This document shows, in pieces, positions 1 to 8,819 of a stretch of DNA of 35,442 nt. The translations under genes and the position numbers were made by a program. Within the stretch, counting starts at the first letter, position 1; each line of letters opens with the position of its first letter. Source of the DNA: Chloroflexota bacterium (lineage in GTDB: Bacteria > Chloroflexota > UBA5177); assembly GCA_025966365.1 (NCBI GenBank), contig JAICWV010000018.1, positions 1 to 35,442 on the forward strand, written 5' to 3'. The notes under the pieces were generated by a model. It made no database searches. It was not told the DNA's origin and saw only the letters and a list, made by a program, of their open reading frames with translations.

Positions 1-614
1 CCGGTCACGGTCAGGACCACGGCGTCGGTGGGAATACCGAATCGGGCCCGCCCACTCTTGCGGCTGGCAGTGAGGAATTCTTCCCGGACGGGATAGCCGG
101 TAACCACGACCTTCCTGGCGGGAAAGTAGCGCAGCGAGTCCTCGGTGGTGACGGCGATCCAGCGGGTCAAGGGGACCAGTCGGGAGACGGCCTTACCGGG
201 CACGACGTCGGGAAGAAAGAAGACGACGGGCACGCGCAGCAGCCAGGACGCCAGCGCGGCGGGCACGGAGACATAGCCCCCGGTGCCGAAGGTGACGCGC
301 GGGCGGGACCGCATGAGCAGGAGCACGGCGCGGACGGATGCAATCGCCAGGAGGACCGCTCCACGAATCGATACAGGAGGAGCCATGGGCATGAAGTAGC
401 TCCTCATACCCGTCCCGGCGACCAGCGACCGCTCCATTCCCCGCGAGCTACCCAGGTAAATGAGATCAACCTGAAGTGCGGGCGCGGCTTCCGGAGATGC
501 CGCGGGGGGCGGGCGCCGGCCGGCGTTTGCCCGTCTCAGCGATCGAACCACTGACAGCGCCGGATAGATGTGTCCTCCGGTGCCCCCGCCGGTAATCAGT
601 GCGAGTGCGCGCAA
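1..614 (-). CDS. murG: MurG, lipid II synthase (N-terminal half, runs off the window)
   Basis: MurG adds GlcNAc from UDP-GlcNAc to lipid I at the inner face of the cytoplasmic membrane, giving lipid II. I translated the minus strand by hand: the frame is open from a TTG at 614 to base 1 (204 codons), so the UDP-GlcNAc-binding C-terminal half lies outside the window. The glycine-rich loop GGGTGGHIYPAL follows eight residues after the start, then FGTGGYVSVPAA and TGYPVREEF, all typical of MurG. TTG is chosen because GGGAG sits six bases upstream and no better start precedes the glycine loop. The gene is last in the visible dcw operon and overlaps ftsW by 149 bases. Oddity: the usual HEQN-type stretch of the acceptor domain reads LPDVVPG here. 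The family call is firm; the exact start is less so. Confidence 0.9.
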   Translation of the reverse strand, partial: MRALALITGGGTGGHIYPALSVVRSLRRANAGRRPPPAASPEAAPALQVDLIYLGSSRGMERSLVAGTGMRSYFMPMAPPVSIRGAVLLAIASVRAVLLLMRSRPRVTFGTGGYVSVPAALASWLLRVPVVFFLPDVVPGKAVSRLVPLTRWIAVTTEDSLRYFPARKVVVTGYPVREEFLTASRKSGRARFGIPTDAVVLTVT

Positions 615-1731
615 ATCCTTCTCCCGTCGCGTGCCGCGAGATATTGAGCAAGATGCCCGTGGCGACCATGGTGATAAGCAGGGATGTTCCGCCGTAGCTG
701 ATCATCGGCAACGGTACCCCGGTAAACGGAACCGACGATGTTATCACGGCAATGTTGAGCAGGGCCTGGAGGGTAATCCAGCTGGTGATGCCGGCGGCCA
801 GCAGACGCCCGAACATGTCAGGCGCTGCCAGCGAGATCTGGATTCCGCGGTACGCGATCAGCATGAAGAGAGCGAGGATGGCCACCGTGCCCACCAGCCC
901 CCACTCTTCTCCAATCACGGCCACGATACTGTCGGTGTAAGGAGCGGGCAGGACATGCTTCTCCACGCTATTGCCCAGACCGACTCCAAACACCCCCCCT
1001 GCGCCAAGTGCCAGAAGCGCCTGAACAGTGTGATAGCCCGTGCCGTACTGATCTTTCCAGGGGTCCATGAACGCTGTCAGCCGGTCCAGGCGATAGCTGG
1101 AGCTGTGCGCCAGCGTCCAGGCCACGACCGCCGCGCCGGTCAGGAGCGCGCCGATGTGCGTGAGACGTCCTCCGGCCAGGTAATAGACGGCGAACATAGA
1201 GGCCGTGAGGACGATGGTGGTACCCAGGTCGGGCTGCTTGACCACCAGCAGGGCGATCATGCCCACGATGAGGCTGAAGGGGAAAAACGTGGCTTTGAAG
1301 TCACCCACACGGTCGCCCTTCGAGGTCAGCCAGGCCGACATGTAGATAATCCCCGCCAGCTTCATGATCTCGCTGGGCTCGATCGAAATGCCGAAGCCGA
1401 GCGAGAACCATCTCTGCGCCCCGTGCGAGCTGTGGCCGACATGGGGCATGAGCACCAGCAGGAGGAGTGCGAGCGATGCGCCGAAGAAGGGGAGCGCGAT
1501 GCGTTGCCAGTTCAAGTAATCGATCTGCATGGTGATGAGGAAGGCAGCGAACGCGATCACGACCCAGACGATCTCGCGCTGGATCACGTAGTACGGAGAG
1601 CCGTCGTTGACATAAGAGGAAGCGACACTGGCGCTGTAGACCATGATGACGCCGATACAGAGGAGGGCCAGGACGGCCAGGGTAAGCCAGGGATCGATGC
1701 CCCGGGCGGCTTTTCGGACACTATGCTGCAT
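466..1731 (-). CDS. ftsW: FtsW/RodA/SpoVE-family septal peptidoglycan polymerase
   Basis: SEDS-family membrane glycosyltransferase that polymerises lipid II at the septum with its partner class B PBP (FtsI, four genes upstream). About 421 residues with many hydrophobic helices. Family motifs are visible: EPSEIMKLAGII, KQPDLGTTIV, and near the end FTGVPLPMISYGGTSLL. The ATG at 1731 gives the natural N-terminus (MQHSVRKAARGIDPWL, then the first helix) and overlaps the murD stop by 11 bases, so translation is probably coupled. The open frame upstream of 1731 is only murD sequence in another frame. After the last helix (about residue 370) comes an Arg-rich low-complexity tail of about 50 residues, encoded out of frame over the 5' end of murG. 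That tail may be real or the mark of an unusual overlap. Confidence 0.93.
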   Translation of the reverse strand: MQHSVRKAARGIDPWLTLAVLALLCIGVIMVYSASVASSYVNDGSPYYVIQREIVWVVIAFAAFLITMQIDYLNWQRIALPFFGASLALLLLVLMPHVGHSSHGAQRWFSLGFGISIEPSEIMKLAGIIYMSAWLTSKGDRVGDFKATFFPFSLIVGMIALLVVKQPDLGTTIVLTASMFAVYYLAGGRLTHIGALLTGAAVVAWTLAHSSSYRLDRLTAFMDPWKDQYGTGYHTVQALLALGAGGVFGVGLGNSVEKHVLPAPYTDSIVAVIGEEWGLVGTVAILALFMLIAYRGIQISLAAPDMFGRLLAAGITSWITLQALLNIAVITSSVPFTGVPLPMISYGGTSLLITMVATGILLNISRHATGEGFARTRTDYRRGHRRTHLSGAVSGSIAETGKRRPAPAPRGISGSRARTSG

Positions 1732-3085
1732 GTAACCGCTCCACGGCGCGGGCAAAAGCGTCCCCGCGCTCCTCGTAATCAGAAAACATGTCGTAGCTGG
1801 TGCACGCGGGGGAGAGAAGCACGACCTCTCCGACCCGGGCAGACCGAGCCGCGCGCCCCACTGCCTCGTCCAGCGTCCGGCAGCGGACAACTGCCTCGAG
1901 CAGGTCATTCTCACCGGCTGCCCGGTTCACGGCCCGCTCGATATCGTCCGCCGCTTCGCCGATCAGGAACAGCATGCGAACCCGGCGTGCGGCGAGATGC
2001 GCGAAGTCGTCCCAGGGGAGACGCTTGTCGCGACCCCCGGCAATGAGCAGAACCGGCGCGTCGATTGCCTCCACTGCCACGCATGCACGTGCAGGAGATG
2101 TGGCGATAGAGTCGTCGATGTAGAGAACACCGTCGCGTCTGGCCACCGTCTGGAGACGGTGCGGCGCCGGGTGGAAGGACTCGATCGCAACGCGCATCTG
2201 CTCGGGCACCGCCCCGACGATGGTGCTCGCGGCCAGGGCGGCGAGCACGTTCTCGAGGTTGTGCCGGCCGAGAAGGGGCACGTCCGACTCCTGCATCACC
2301 GGAGCAAATCCGTCAGCGGTAACCAGCCCCACGACCCCGTCACGTGCATCCGCTCCGATCGTGCTGCCCCTGCCGAACCAGCGGACAGTGGCGGCGGTTG
2401 ATCCGGCAAAGGCCCGCACCTGGGAATCTGCTGCGTTGAGTACCGCCCAGTCGTTCTCGGTCTGATACTCGACGATGGTCCGCTTGGCGGCGATATAGCT
2501 CTCCATGGTTCCGTGCCGGTCCAGGTGGTTGGGAGAGATATTGGTGACGACGGCAACATGGGGACTGCGGTGCAGCAGCCCGAGCTGAAAGCTGCTCAAC
2601 TCGAGCACGACCAGCGTGCCGGGACCGATGGAGGGAAGCAGGTCCAGCATGGACCGGCCGATATTGCCGCCCACAACCACGTCGCGGCCGGCGGTCTGAA
2701 GAATTGCCCCGATCAAGCTGGTGGTCGTGGTTTTCCCGCTACTGCCGGTGATGCCGATGATGGGACCCGGACAGAGGTCAAAGAACAGGGTGGTCATGCT
2801 GCGAATCGGCACTCCGCGGTCCGCCGCGGCCCGATAGACAGGGTTGCTTTCGGGTACTCCGGGGCTGACGTACAGCACCTCGGCATCCTCCACGAGGTCC
2901 GGGCGGTGGTCGCCCAGGGCCAGGTGGACAGGGAGCCCGGAAAGTGCATCCAGCCGGCCGCGGAGCCGCGAGTCGGAGGCGACGTCGGTGACGGTGACGT
3001 CGTTTCCACGAGCACAAAAATACCGCGCGAGAGACTCGCCCTCGCGGGCCAGGCCGAGAATGAGGATGCGCGATTCGTGATCCAT
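1721..3085 (-). CDS. murD: MurD, UDP-MurNAc-L-alanine:D-glutamate ligase
   Basis: Cytoplasmic ATP-dependent ligase adding D-Glu to UDP-MurNAc-L-Ala. The 454-residue length is normal for the family. A Rossmann-like N-terminus (RILILGLAREGESLARYF) is followed by the Mur-ligase P-loop GITGSSGKTTTTSL at about residues 111-124, the central-domain motif NHLDRHGTMESYIAAK and a C-terminal domain with YIDDSIATSP and AGGRDKRL. The ATG at 3085 abuts the mraY stop codon (3086-3088) with no spacer; the 3' end overlaps ftsW by 11 bases. The order mraY-murD-ftsW-murG is the standard dcw order. No unusual residue was seen. Confidence 0.95.
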   Translation of the reverse strand: MDHESRILILGLAREGESLARYFCARGNDVTVTDVASDSRLRGRLDALSGLPVHLALGDHRPDLVEDAEVLYVSPGVPESNPVYRAAADRGVPIRSMTTLFFDLCPGPIIGITGSSGKTTTTSLIGAILQTAGRDVVVGGNIGRSMLDLLPSIGPGTLVVLELSSFQLGLLHRSPHVAVVTNISPNHLDRHGTMESYIAAKRTIVEYQTENDWAVLNAADSQVRAFAGSTAATVRWFGRGSTIGADARDGVVGLVTADGFAPVMQESDVPLLGRHNLENVLAALAASTIVGAVPEQMRVAIESFHPAPHRLQTVARRDGVLYIDDSIATSPARACVAVEAIDAPVLLIAGGRDKRLPWDDFAHLAARRVRMLFLIGEAADDIERAVNRAAGENDLLEAVVRCRTLDEAVGRAARSARVGEVVLLSPACTSYDMFSDYEERGDAFARAVERLHAA

Positions 3086-4087
3086 CTAGCTAAAGGCGAG
3101 CGCCAGGCCGGCCACTCCCGCCACCATGCTGACGATCCAGAAGCGCTGGGTGATCTGGTTTTCGTGCCAGCCAATCAGCTCGAGATGATGGTGCAGCGGC
3201 GCCATCCGCAGCAAGCGCTTGCCGCCGGTGTACTTGAAATAAGCGACCTGGACGACGTCGGAGATCACCATGATGACGAAGACGAAGCCGATCACCGGCA
3301 GTACCAGAAGCTGATTGAGCAGAAGTGCGACGGTGGCCAGGGCGGCCCCCAGCGCCAGAGACCCGGTATCGCCCATGAAGATGCGGGCCGGGTAGATGTT
3401 GAACCAAAGGAAGGCCAGAAGGGCTCCCACCATGGTGAAGCAGAAGTCGGCGGTGTACCCGTAGTTCTTGGTGAGCAGGGCGATGGCGCCGAAGGAGCCA
3501 AAAGCGACCGCCCCCGTGCCAGCCGCGAGCCCATCGAGCCCGTCGGTGAGATTGACGGCGTGGGCAGTGGCCACGATGGCGAGGACGGCCAGCGGCCAGT
3601 AGGCCAGGCCGAAGTCGACAAAGCCGTACGAAGGAATCCAGACGTTATTGGGGTGAGCCAGAAGCTTGGGAATATGGAGGACGGCGACGATGACGATAGC
3701 GATTGCCAGCGTCCAGGCCAGCTTGAATCGAGCGCGAAGGCCGGCACTGCCGACCCGAAGCGTTTTGAGCAGATCGTCCACGCCGCCCAGAACGCTGGAG
3801 CTGACCAGGGCGCCCAGCGTCAGCAGCTGAGAGTAGTGGCCGAAGAGGTTGAAGGCAATGGTCAACACGGTAGTGACGCTGGTAAAGAGCACGCCGCCCA
3901 TGACCGGCGTCCCCACCTTGATCTGGTGCGACTGGGGCCCTTCCAGACGAACGGTGGTACCGGCCTTCATGCGACGCAGAAACTGAATAACGTACGGGGC
4001 CGCGAACATGGTGAGCGTAAAGCTGGCCACGCCAAAAATGGCGGCGGGCAGTAAAAGTGGCAAGAGTTGCTTGGCCAGCCCGTTCAC
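3086..4087 (-). CDS. mraY: MraY, phospho-MurNAc-pentapeptide transferase
   Basis: Integral membrane enzyme that moves phospho-MurNAc-pentapeptide from UDP to undecaprenyl phosphate, making lipid I. The 333-residue protein has about ten hydrophobic segments. Diagnostic motifs are GTPVMGGVLF near the N-terminus, the Asp pair in GGVDDLLK, NLTDGLDGLAAG, FMGDTGSLALG and the histidine motif APLHHHLELIGW followed by a final helix. It starts four bases inside the murF stop (ATGA overlap, 4084-4087) and ends directly against murD, so it is translated as part of the dcw operon. Family and role are secure. Confidence 0.95.
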   Translation of the reverse strand: MNGLAKQLLPLLLPAAIFGVASFTLTMFAAPYVIQFLRRMKAGTTVRLEGPQSHQIKVGTPVMGGVLFTSVTTVLTIAFNLFGHYSQLLTLGALVSSSVLGGVDDLLKTLRVGSAGLRARFKLAWTLAIAIVIVAVLHIPKLLAHPNNVWIPSYGFVDFGLAYWPLAVLAIVATAHAVNLTDGLDGLAAGTGAVAFGSFGAIALLTKNYGYTADFCFTMVGALLAFLWFNIYPARIFMGDTGSLALGAALATVALLLNQLLVLPVIGFVFVIMVISDVVQVAYFKYTGGKRLLRMAPLHHHLELIGWHENQITQRFWIVSMVAGVAGLALAFS

Positions 4088-5541
4088 GAAGTCTCTCCCG
4101 TCGTCAGTTTCTCCACCACTTCCTCCATCCGCATCCCACGCGATCCCTTGACCAGAATCGCTACCGGAGCGTTCCGGCTTTCCCTCTCCATAATCTCTCT
4201 GACAGTTTGCGCCGCTTCCGCGTTTCCGGGTACCTGGCGCACATGCTCGGCGGGCATGCCGCTTCGCGTCGCCTCCTCGGCGATCCAGCCGCTGCGCGCT
4301 CCCCGAGCCACCAGCCAGTCGGCGGCGCCCGCAGCGAACCTGCCGACTTCACGGTGCGCGGCCTCCTCCAGAGGTCCCAGCTCGAGCATGTCCCCCAGAA
4401 CGGCGATCTTGGTACCGGGCGCCTCGCGAAGGAGATCGAGGGCAGCGCGCACCGACATGGGCGCGGCATTATAGCTATCGTCGATGATCAGGGTCCCGTC
4501 GGTTCGGATAAATCGCTGCCGCTCATCCAGCCTGGCAGCGGCCACCGCCTCCTGCAGATCCGCCCACGACATTTCCAGCCGTCGGCCTACGGCCAGGGCA
4601 CTCAGGAGCGCGTGAATGGTGTGCGATCCGGGAATCGAGGAGCGAAACGGAATGCGGCGCCCCTCGGCGACAACCGTGAAGGAGAGGCCGTTCAGTCCAT
4701 CGGCCTGAATATCCACCGCCCGCACATCGCAGTCGTCGCTCTCCCCAACCAGGACCACGGGGGCAATACCACTGGTCTCCGCCATGGCACGAGTCCAGGT
4801 GTCGTCCCCGTTGAGTACCGCAAGCGCATCCGCAGCCAGTGACGCAATCAGCTCGCTCTTGGCTCTCGCGATGCGTTCGATACTTCCCATCCTCTCGAGG
4901 TGAATGGGAGCCACATTGGTGACGATTCCCACCTCTGGCCGTGCGATGGAAGCGAGCAAGGCGATGTCGCCCGGTGCGTACATGCCCATTTCAAGTACCG
5001 CTGCCCAGTGGTCCTCCCTCAGATCCATCAAGGTGAGAGGGAGGCCGATCTCGGTATTCAGATTGGCTGTGCTCTTGAGGACTGGACCGCGCGAAGAGAG
5101 AATCTCGGCCACGATCTCCTTGGTCGTCGTCTTACCGATGCTGCCGGTAATCCCGATGACCTCCGCCGCATGGACCTGCCTCCAGAACGATGCCAGCTGC
5201 TGGAGCGCGGCAAGCGGGTCATCCACGAGAAGTAGATAGCGGCTTCGCTCCGGGGCAGGCAGAGCCATCTCGGGCACCCGGGAAACCAGAGCGGCTACCG
5301 CACCCGCGTCGAATGCCTTGCCGACGTAGTGATGACCGTCCACCCGCTCCCCGGAAAGAGCCACGAAGAGGACCGCCGGAGACACCTGACGAGAGTCAAG
5401 GCTCACGCCCGCGAACGGTGTTTCGAGGTCGGCCACGTCCAGCGGCGATGACGAATGCTGTCCGGTATCGCTCGCGAGGTCTGCCAGGCGGATGACGCGG
5501 GCGCCGGTCGCGGTAACAACCGCCGCCAGATTCAGTCTCAT
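4084..5541 (-). CDS. murF: MurF, UDP-MurNAc-tripeptide:D-Ala-D-Ala ligase
   Basis: Cytoplasmic Mur ligase that adds the D-Ala-D-Ala dipeptide, the last step of UDP-MurNAc-pentapeptide synthesis. It is 485 residues long. The N-terminal substrate domain contains GVSLDSRQV. The P-loop GITGSIGKTTTKE is at about residues 130-142, and NLNTEIGLPL and VLEMGM follow. The C-terminal domain has DDSYNAAPMS, VLGDMLELG and VLVKGSRGMRME, which separate MurF from MurE. It overlaps ftsI by four bases (ATGA) and mraY by four. In most dcw clusters murE lies between ftsI and murF; here there is no room for it. Confidence 0.95.
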   Translation of the reverse strand: MRLNLAAVVTATGARVIRLADLASDTGQHSSSPLDVADLETPFAGVSLDSRQVSPAVLFVALSGERVDGHHYVGKAFDAGAVAALVSRVPEMALPAPERSRYLLLVDDPLAALQQLASFWRQVHAAEVIGITGSIGKTTTKEIVAEILSSRGPVLKSTANLNTEIGLPLTLMDLREDHWAAVLEMGMYAPGDIALLASIARPEVGIVTNVAPIHLERMGSIERIARAKSELIASLAADALAVLNGDDTWTRAMAETSGIAPVVLVGESDDCDVRAVDIQADGLNGLSFTVVAEGRRIPFRSSIPGSHTIHALLSALAVGRRLEMSWADLQEAVAAARLDERQRFIRTDGTLIIDDSYNAAPMSVRAALDLLREAPGTKIAVLGDMLELGPLEEAAHREVGRFAAGAADWLVARGARSGWIAEEATRSGMPAEHVRQVPGNAEAAQTVREIMERESRNAPVAILVKGSRGMRMEEVVEKLTTGETS

Positions 5542-7325
5542 TTGTTAAGGGCGCCGGGGTTCGGCGGGATGTGATAGTACATGAACAGTTCCTGGAACAG
5601 ATTGTGGAGCACCGGGGCGGCTGCCTCCGAACCCCAGATGGTGTCGCGCGGCCGGTCAATCTTGACCAGGATGAGCAAACGCGGGTGGAACGCCGGAGCG
5701 TAGCCGATGGTGCTGGCGATGGTCGTGTTCGGGAGATACCCGCCGCCGGGCCCGGGGATATTCGCCGTGCCGGTTTTGGCGGCGATGTTGTATCCCTTGA
5801 CCAGCGCGAGTTGCGCCTCTCCGTCGATGGCTGAGTGAAGCAGCATGTCGGTCAGGGTGTGCGATGTCCGCGCGGAGATCACTCTCCCTTCTGCCACCGG
5901 CGGCCGGTTGATGATGCGCCCGTCGTAGACGATGCGGCGGACGATTTGCGGCCGCATCATCACGCCGCCGTTGGCGACAGCCTGAACCGCCGACGTGAGC
6001 TGCAGCGGCGTCATGGCGAGGCCCTGCCCGAAAGAATTGGTGTAAAGATTGACGATCGACCAGTTTTTGTTCCCGGGAAGCGGCACGTCGCCGGCCGACT
6101 CACCGGGTAGGTCAATCCCGGTTCGCTGGCCGAAGCGGAAACGATGCAGGTAGGTGTAGAAGCGGTCAGTTCCGAGCCGCCCTGCCACGAACGAGGCACC
6201 GACGTTGGCGGAGTGCTGAAGCACCTGCGTCATGTTTTCCTGGCCGAATCCGCTCAGATTCCAGTTGTGAATGGTGGTGCCGTCGATGGTGAAGGTGCCG
6301 TTATCGTAGAAGCTGGTCTCCGGGGTGATCACGCCGGAATCGAGGCCCGCTGCCATGGTCAGGATTTTCATGGTGGACCCGGGCTCGTAGGTGTCCTGGG
6401 TGATGGGATTCACGTAGACCGCGTGAGGATCCGTGGCCGTGCCCACGTGATTGGGATTGAAGGTGGGGGTACTGGCCATGCCCAGGATGTAGCCCGTGCG
6501 AGGATCCATGACGATGATGGATCCGCCAATGGCCCCGTGTTTCTTTACAGCCTTGGACAGCTCGTCCTCCACCAGACCCTGGACCGTGTTGTCCAGCGAG
6601 AGATGCAAATCGGCGCCGTTATGCGACGGAATGGGCGATTGGGTGCCGATGCGGACGTCGTTTCCCGCGGTGTCTCGCAGCACCGAGCGCAGGCCGGCGG
6701 TCCCGGAGAGCAGGTGATCGTAGTACTGCTCCAGGCCGGCCTGACCCTGATTTTCATCGTTTGTGAAGCCGAGTAATTGGGCCGCCTCAGTTCCTCGCGG
6801 ATAGACGCGCGAGGCACGGGGGTCGAGCATGATGCCGGGCAGGGCCAGGTTTCGGATGCGCTGTCCCTGGTTCACGGAGACGGGCGGCGAGAGCTCGATC
6901 GGAATCCTGTCTTTGTTGGTGGTCAGCAGCCGGTCGAGATTGTCAGCCGGCTCATGGACGACCGGGGCCAGCAGGGTAGAGGTTCGGCGCGGGTCCTTCA
7001 CCTGCCACGGCGCAGCCAGGACCCGGTACTGGTTGACGTCGGTCGCCAGCGTGTTGCCACGGTCGTCGAAAATCTGACCTCTCAGCCCTTCCTGGACGCT
7101 GAGCGAGATCTGCTCGCTGGCCTGCAGCGCCGACAACTTTCCATGTTCCATCACCTGCCAGAAGGCGAGCCGGGCGGCGAGACCCGCGGCGGCGAGCATC
7201 AGAACGGAGAGGAGCAGGAAAGGACGCAGCGAGCTGGGCCGGGTGTCGGCCTTGGCTCCGGCCCCCGCGGTCAGGCGAACGGCGCGTTTGGCCCGTGTTG
7301 GGGCAGCCGCGCGAGAGGTAGCCAT
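5538..7325 (-). CDS. ftsI: FtsI/PBP2B-type class B penicillin-binding protein (division transpeptidase)
   Basis: Septal DD-transpeptidase that cross-links peptidoglycan with FtsW. It has 595 residues: a basic cytoplasmic tail (1-34), one transmembrane helix (about 35-56), a PBP-dimer domain with GQIFDDRGNTLAT, then the transpeptidase domain. All three catalytic motifs are present: SxxK as S317-T-M-K320, SxN as S372-A-N374, and K517-T-G519. There is no PASTA repeat after the transpeptidase domain. The ATG at 7325 shares one base with the stop of the preceding ftsL-like gene, and the TGA stop overlaps the murF start by four bases. The position second after rsmH fits the division PBP rather than an elongation PBP. 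Confidence 0.94.
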   Translation of the reverse strand: MATSRAAAPTRAKRAVRLTAGAGAKADTRPSSLRPFLLLSVLMLAAAGLAARLAFWQVMEHGKLSALQASEQISLSVQEGLRGQIFDDRGNTLATDVNQYRVLAAPWQVKDPRRTSTLLAPVVHEPADNLDRLLTTNKDRIPIELSPPVSVNQGQRIRNLALPGIMLDPRASRVYPRGTEAAQLLGFTNDENQGQAGLEQYYDHLLSGTAGLRSVLRDTAGNDVRIGTQSPIPSHNGADLHLSLDNTVQGLVEDELSKAVKKHGAIGGSIIVMDPRTGYILGMASTPTFNPNHVGTATDPHAVYVNPITQDTYEPGSTMKILTMAAGLDSGVITPETSFYDNGTFTIDGTTIHNWNLSGFGQENMTQVLQHSANVGASFVAGRLGTDRFYTYLHRFRFGQRTGIDLPGESAGDVPLPGNKNWSIVNLYTNSFGQGLAMTPLQLTSAVQAVANGGVMMRPQIVRRIVYDGRIINRPPVAEGRVISARTSHTLTDMLLHSAIDGEAQLALVKGYNIAAKTGTANIPGPGGGYLPNTTIASTIGYAPAFHPRLLILVKIDRPRDTIWGSEAAAPVLHNLFQELFMYYHIPPNPGALNK

Positions 7326-7846
7326 TACAGCGACGACTGCACGCTGTTCAAGAAACGACCCATCCAGGCAAGCGGGGCCGATTGCGTCTCCGCTGCCATG
7401 GCATCGGCGTTCACAGGATGCACGGGGGCGAGCGGCGGCACCGCCACCTGCACCCAGATGTAGGCGCTGTTATCGGGGGCCGACATTCCCAGGCGAGTGC
7501 TGGCGGTCTGATCGATCCTGGTGGCGGACTGCAGAGAGGTGGCGCTGGTGCGCAGGGTTGTGTTGTTCGCGACCAGCTGCATGTGGTTGGAGCGCAGGAC
7601 GGAGAGGTTGATCTGCTGGACCGAGATCTGGCTCTCCTGGGCCATATACAGGAGAAAGGCCACGGCGATGAAGGTCATGGCCAGCATGAGCTGGACCAGA
7701 ACGGACTGGCCGAGCGCTTCCATCAGCCGCTCGCGCCCCGCCATTGCGGGCGCCGCCCGCAGCGACGGCAGCCGCCACACGCGCTCCTGCCCGATCGTTA
7801 CGCGCTGCGGAACCGGTACTGCCCTGTCTGCAATCATGTCTTCCAC
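7325..7846 (-). CDS. ftsL: FtsL-like septum-formation protein
   Basis: 173 residues: a polar N-terminal region of about 47 residues, one transmembrane helix (about 48-70, SVLVQLMLAMTFIAVAFLL), then an extracytoplasmic stretch rich in Gln, Ser, Leu and Asn that should form a coiled coil (about 70-125), and a Pro/Ala-rich end. This layout and the place between rsmH and ftsI are those of FtsL, which forms a bitopic complex that activates FtsWI. FtsL sequences diverge strongly, so the call rests on topology and position. The C-terminal extension of about 45 residues is longer than in enteric FtsL. The start is 37 bases after the rsmH stop, with a GAGTGGAAG-type ribosome site upstream. Confidence 0.75.
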   Translation of the reverse strand: MEDMIADRAVPVPQRVTIGQERVWRLPSLRAAPAMAGRERLMEALGQSVLVQLMLAMTFIAVAFLLYMAQESQISVQQINLSVLRSNHMQLVANNTTLRTSATSLQSATRIDQTASTRLGMSAPDNSAYIWVQVAVPPLAPVHPVNADAMAAETQSAPLAWMGRFLNSVQSSL

Positions 7847-7883
7847 TCCTCGCTAGTTGGATTCATTGGTATCTGGGTGATGG

Positions 7884-8819
7884 TCATAGCCGCTCCGCGA
7901 CCCGGAGCTTTGCGCTCCGTGCTCGCGGGTTTCGTTCCACCTCGTCCGGCGTGGCCACGATTGGGCGAGGGGAAATGATGCGGAGCCGCGGCGTGCGCCC
8001 GCAGACGCAGACCGGGACCTCCGGAGGGCAGACGCAGCCGCGAGCTTCATCGCGCATGAATCGCTTGACGATGCGATCCTCCAGCGAGTGGAAGCTGATC
8101 ACGACCAGACGCCCACCGCTCTGCAGCACTTCGACTGCCTGGGGCAGTGCGCGCTGTAGGCGGTCGAGCTCACCATTGACGGCGATGCGAAGTGCCTGGA
8201 AAACACGGGTGGCGGGGTGGATCCCCTCGCGACTTCGGGGCCTGGCCCGGGCAATCAGGGCAGAGAGCTGCCCGGTGGTGGCGATCGGGCCGGCGCGCCG
8301 TTGCTCGACAATGGCTCGAGCGATGCGCCGCGCGAACCGCTCTTCTCCGTAGTCCGAGAACACACGCTCCAGCTGTTTCTGCGACCACTGATTGACGACT
8401 TCGGCCGCAGAGGTATCGGCCGACGGTCCCATGCGCATATCGAGGGGCGCGTCGGTGCCGAAGCTGAAGCCCCGCTCGGCAGTGTCGAGCTGTGGTGAGC
8501 TGACGCCGAGGTCAAACAGAATGCCGTCGCTCTTTCCGAAGCCGGTGCGCTCGGCGATGGCGCCCAGGTCGTCGAAGTAGGACTCGACTGTGATCAGCCG
8601 ATCGCCGAACCCGGCCAGGCGCTGACGGGCGGCTTTGAGGGCCGCGGGATCTGCGTCGACGCCCAGAAGGACCCCGTTCGGACTTGACAACTCCAGCACT
8701 CGCTCCGCATGACCGCCCCCGCCCAGGGTCGCGTCGACGTATAGTCCACCCGACCTGGGTTGAAGCGCTGCTATGGTTTCTGAGAGAAGGACAGGAGTGT
8801 GAGCGAACGCTGAGGTCAC
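7884..8819 (-). CDS. rsmH: RsmH (MraW), 16S rRNA m4C1402 methyltransferase
   Basis: SAM-dependent N4-methyltransferase acting on C1402 of 16S rRNA, and the standard second gene of the dcw operon. It is 311 residues, as usual. The N-terminus HTPVLLSETIAAL, the SAM loop YVDATLGGGGHAE, the motif ILFDLGVSSPQLD, ERGFSF and, near the end, RLVVISFHSLEDRIVKRFM are all typical. The start is a GTG at 8819 that overlaps the mraZ stop as GTGA. A late insert with several Cys (RGCVCPPEVPVCVCG) is common in the family. Function is secure. Confidence 0.95.
   Translation of the reverse strand: MTSAFAHTPVLLSETIAALQPRSGGLYVDATLGGGGHAERVLELSSPNGVLLGVDADPAALKAARQRLAGFGDRLITVESYFDDLGAIAERTGFGKSDGILFDLGVSSPQLDTAERGFSFGTDAPLDMRMGPSADTSAAEVVNQWSQKQLERVFSDYGEERFARRIARAIVEQRRAGPIATTGQLSALIARARPRSREGIHPATRVFQALRIAVNGELDRLQRALPQAVEVLQSGGRLVVISFHSLEDRIVKRFMRDEARGCVCPPEVPVCVCGRTPRLRIISPRPIVATPDEVERNPRARSAKLRVAERL

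Noticed and set aside
466-614. Frameshift explaining the ftsW/murG overlap
   Set aside because: Both frames read cleanly and the murG glycine loop is intact, so there is no direct sign of an indel. I left it as an unusual overlap to check.
568-2046. Long open frame on the plus strand opposite ftsW and murD
   Set aside because: Composition is Arg, Gly, His and Asp-rich without any domain, and it lies fully opposite two well-supported genes. It is a by-product of GC-rich codon use. The same holds for the plus-strand frames at 2513-4054 and 16963-18210.
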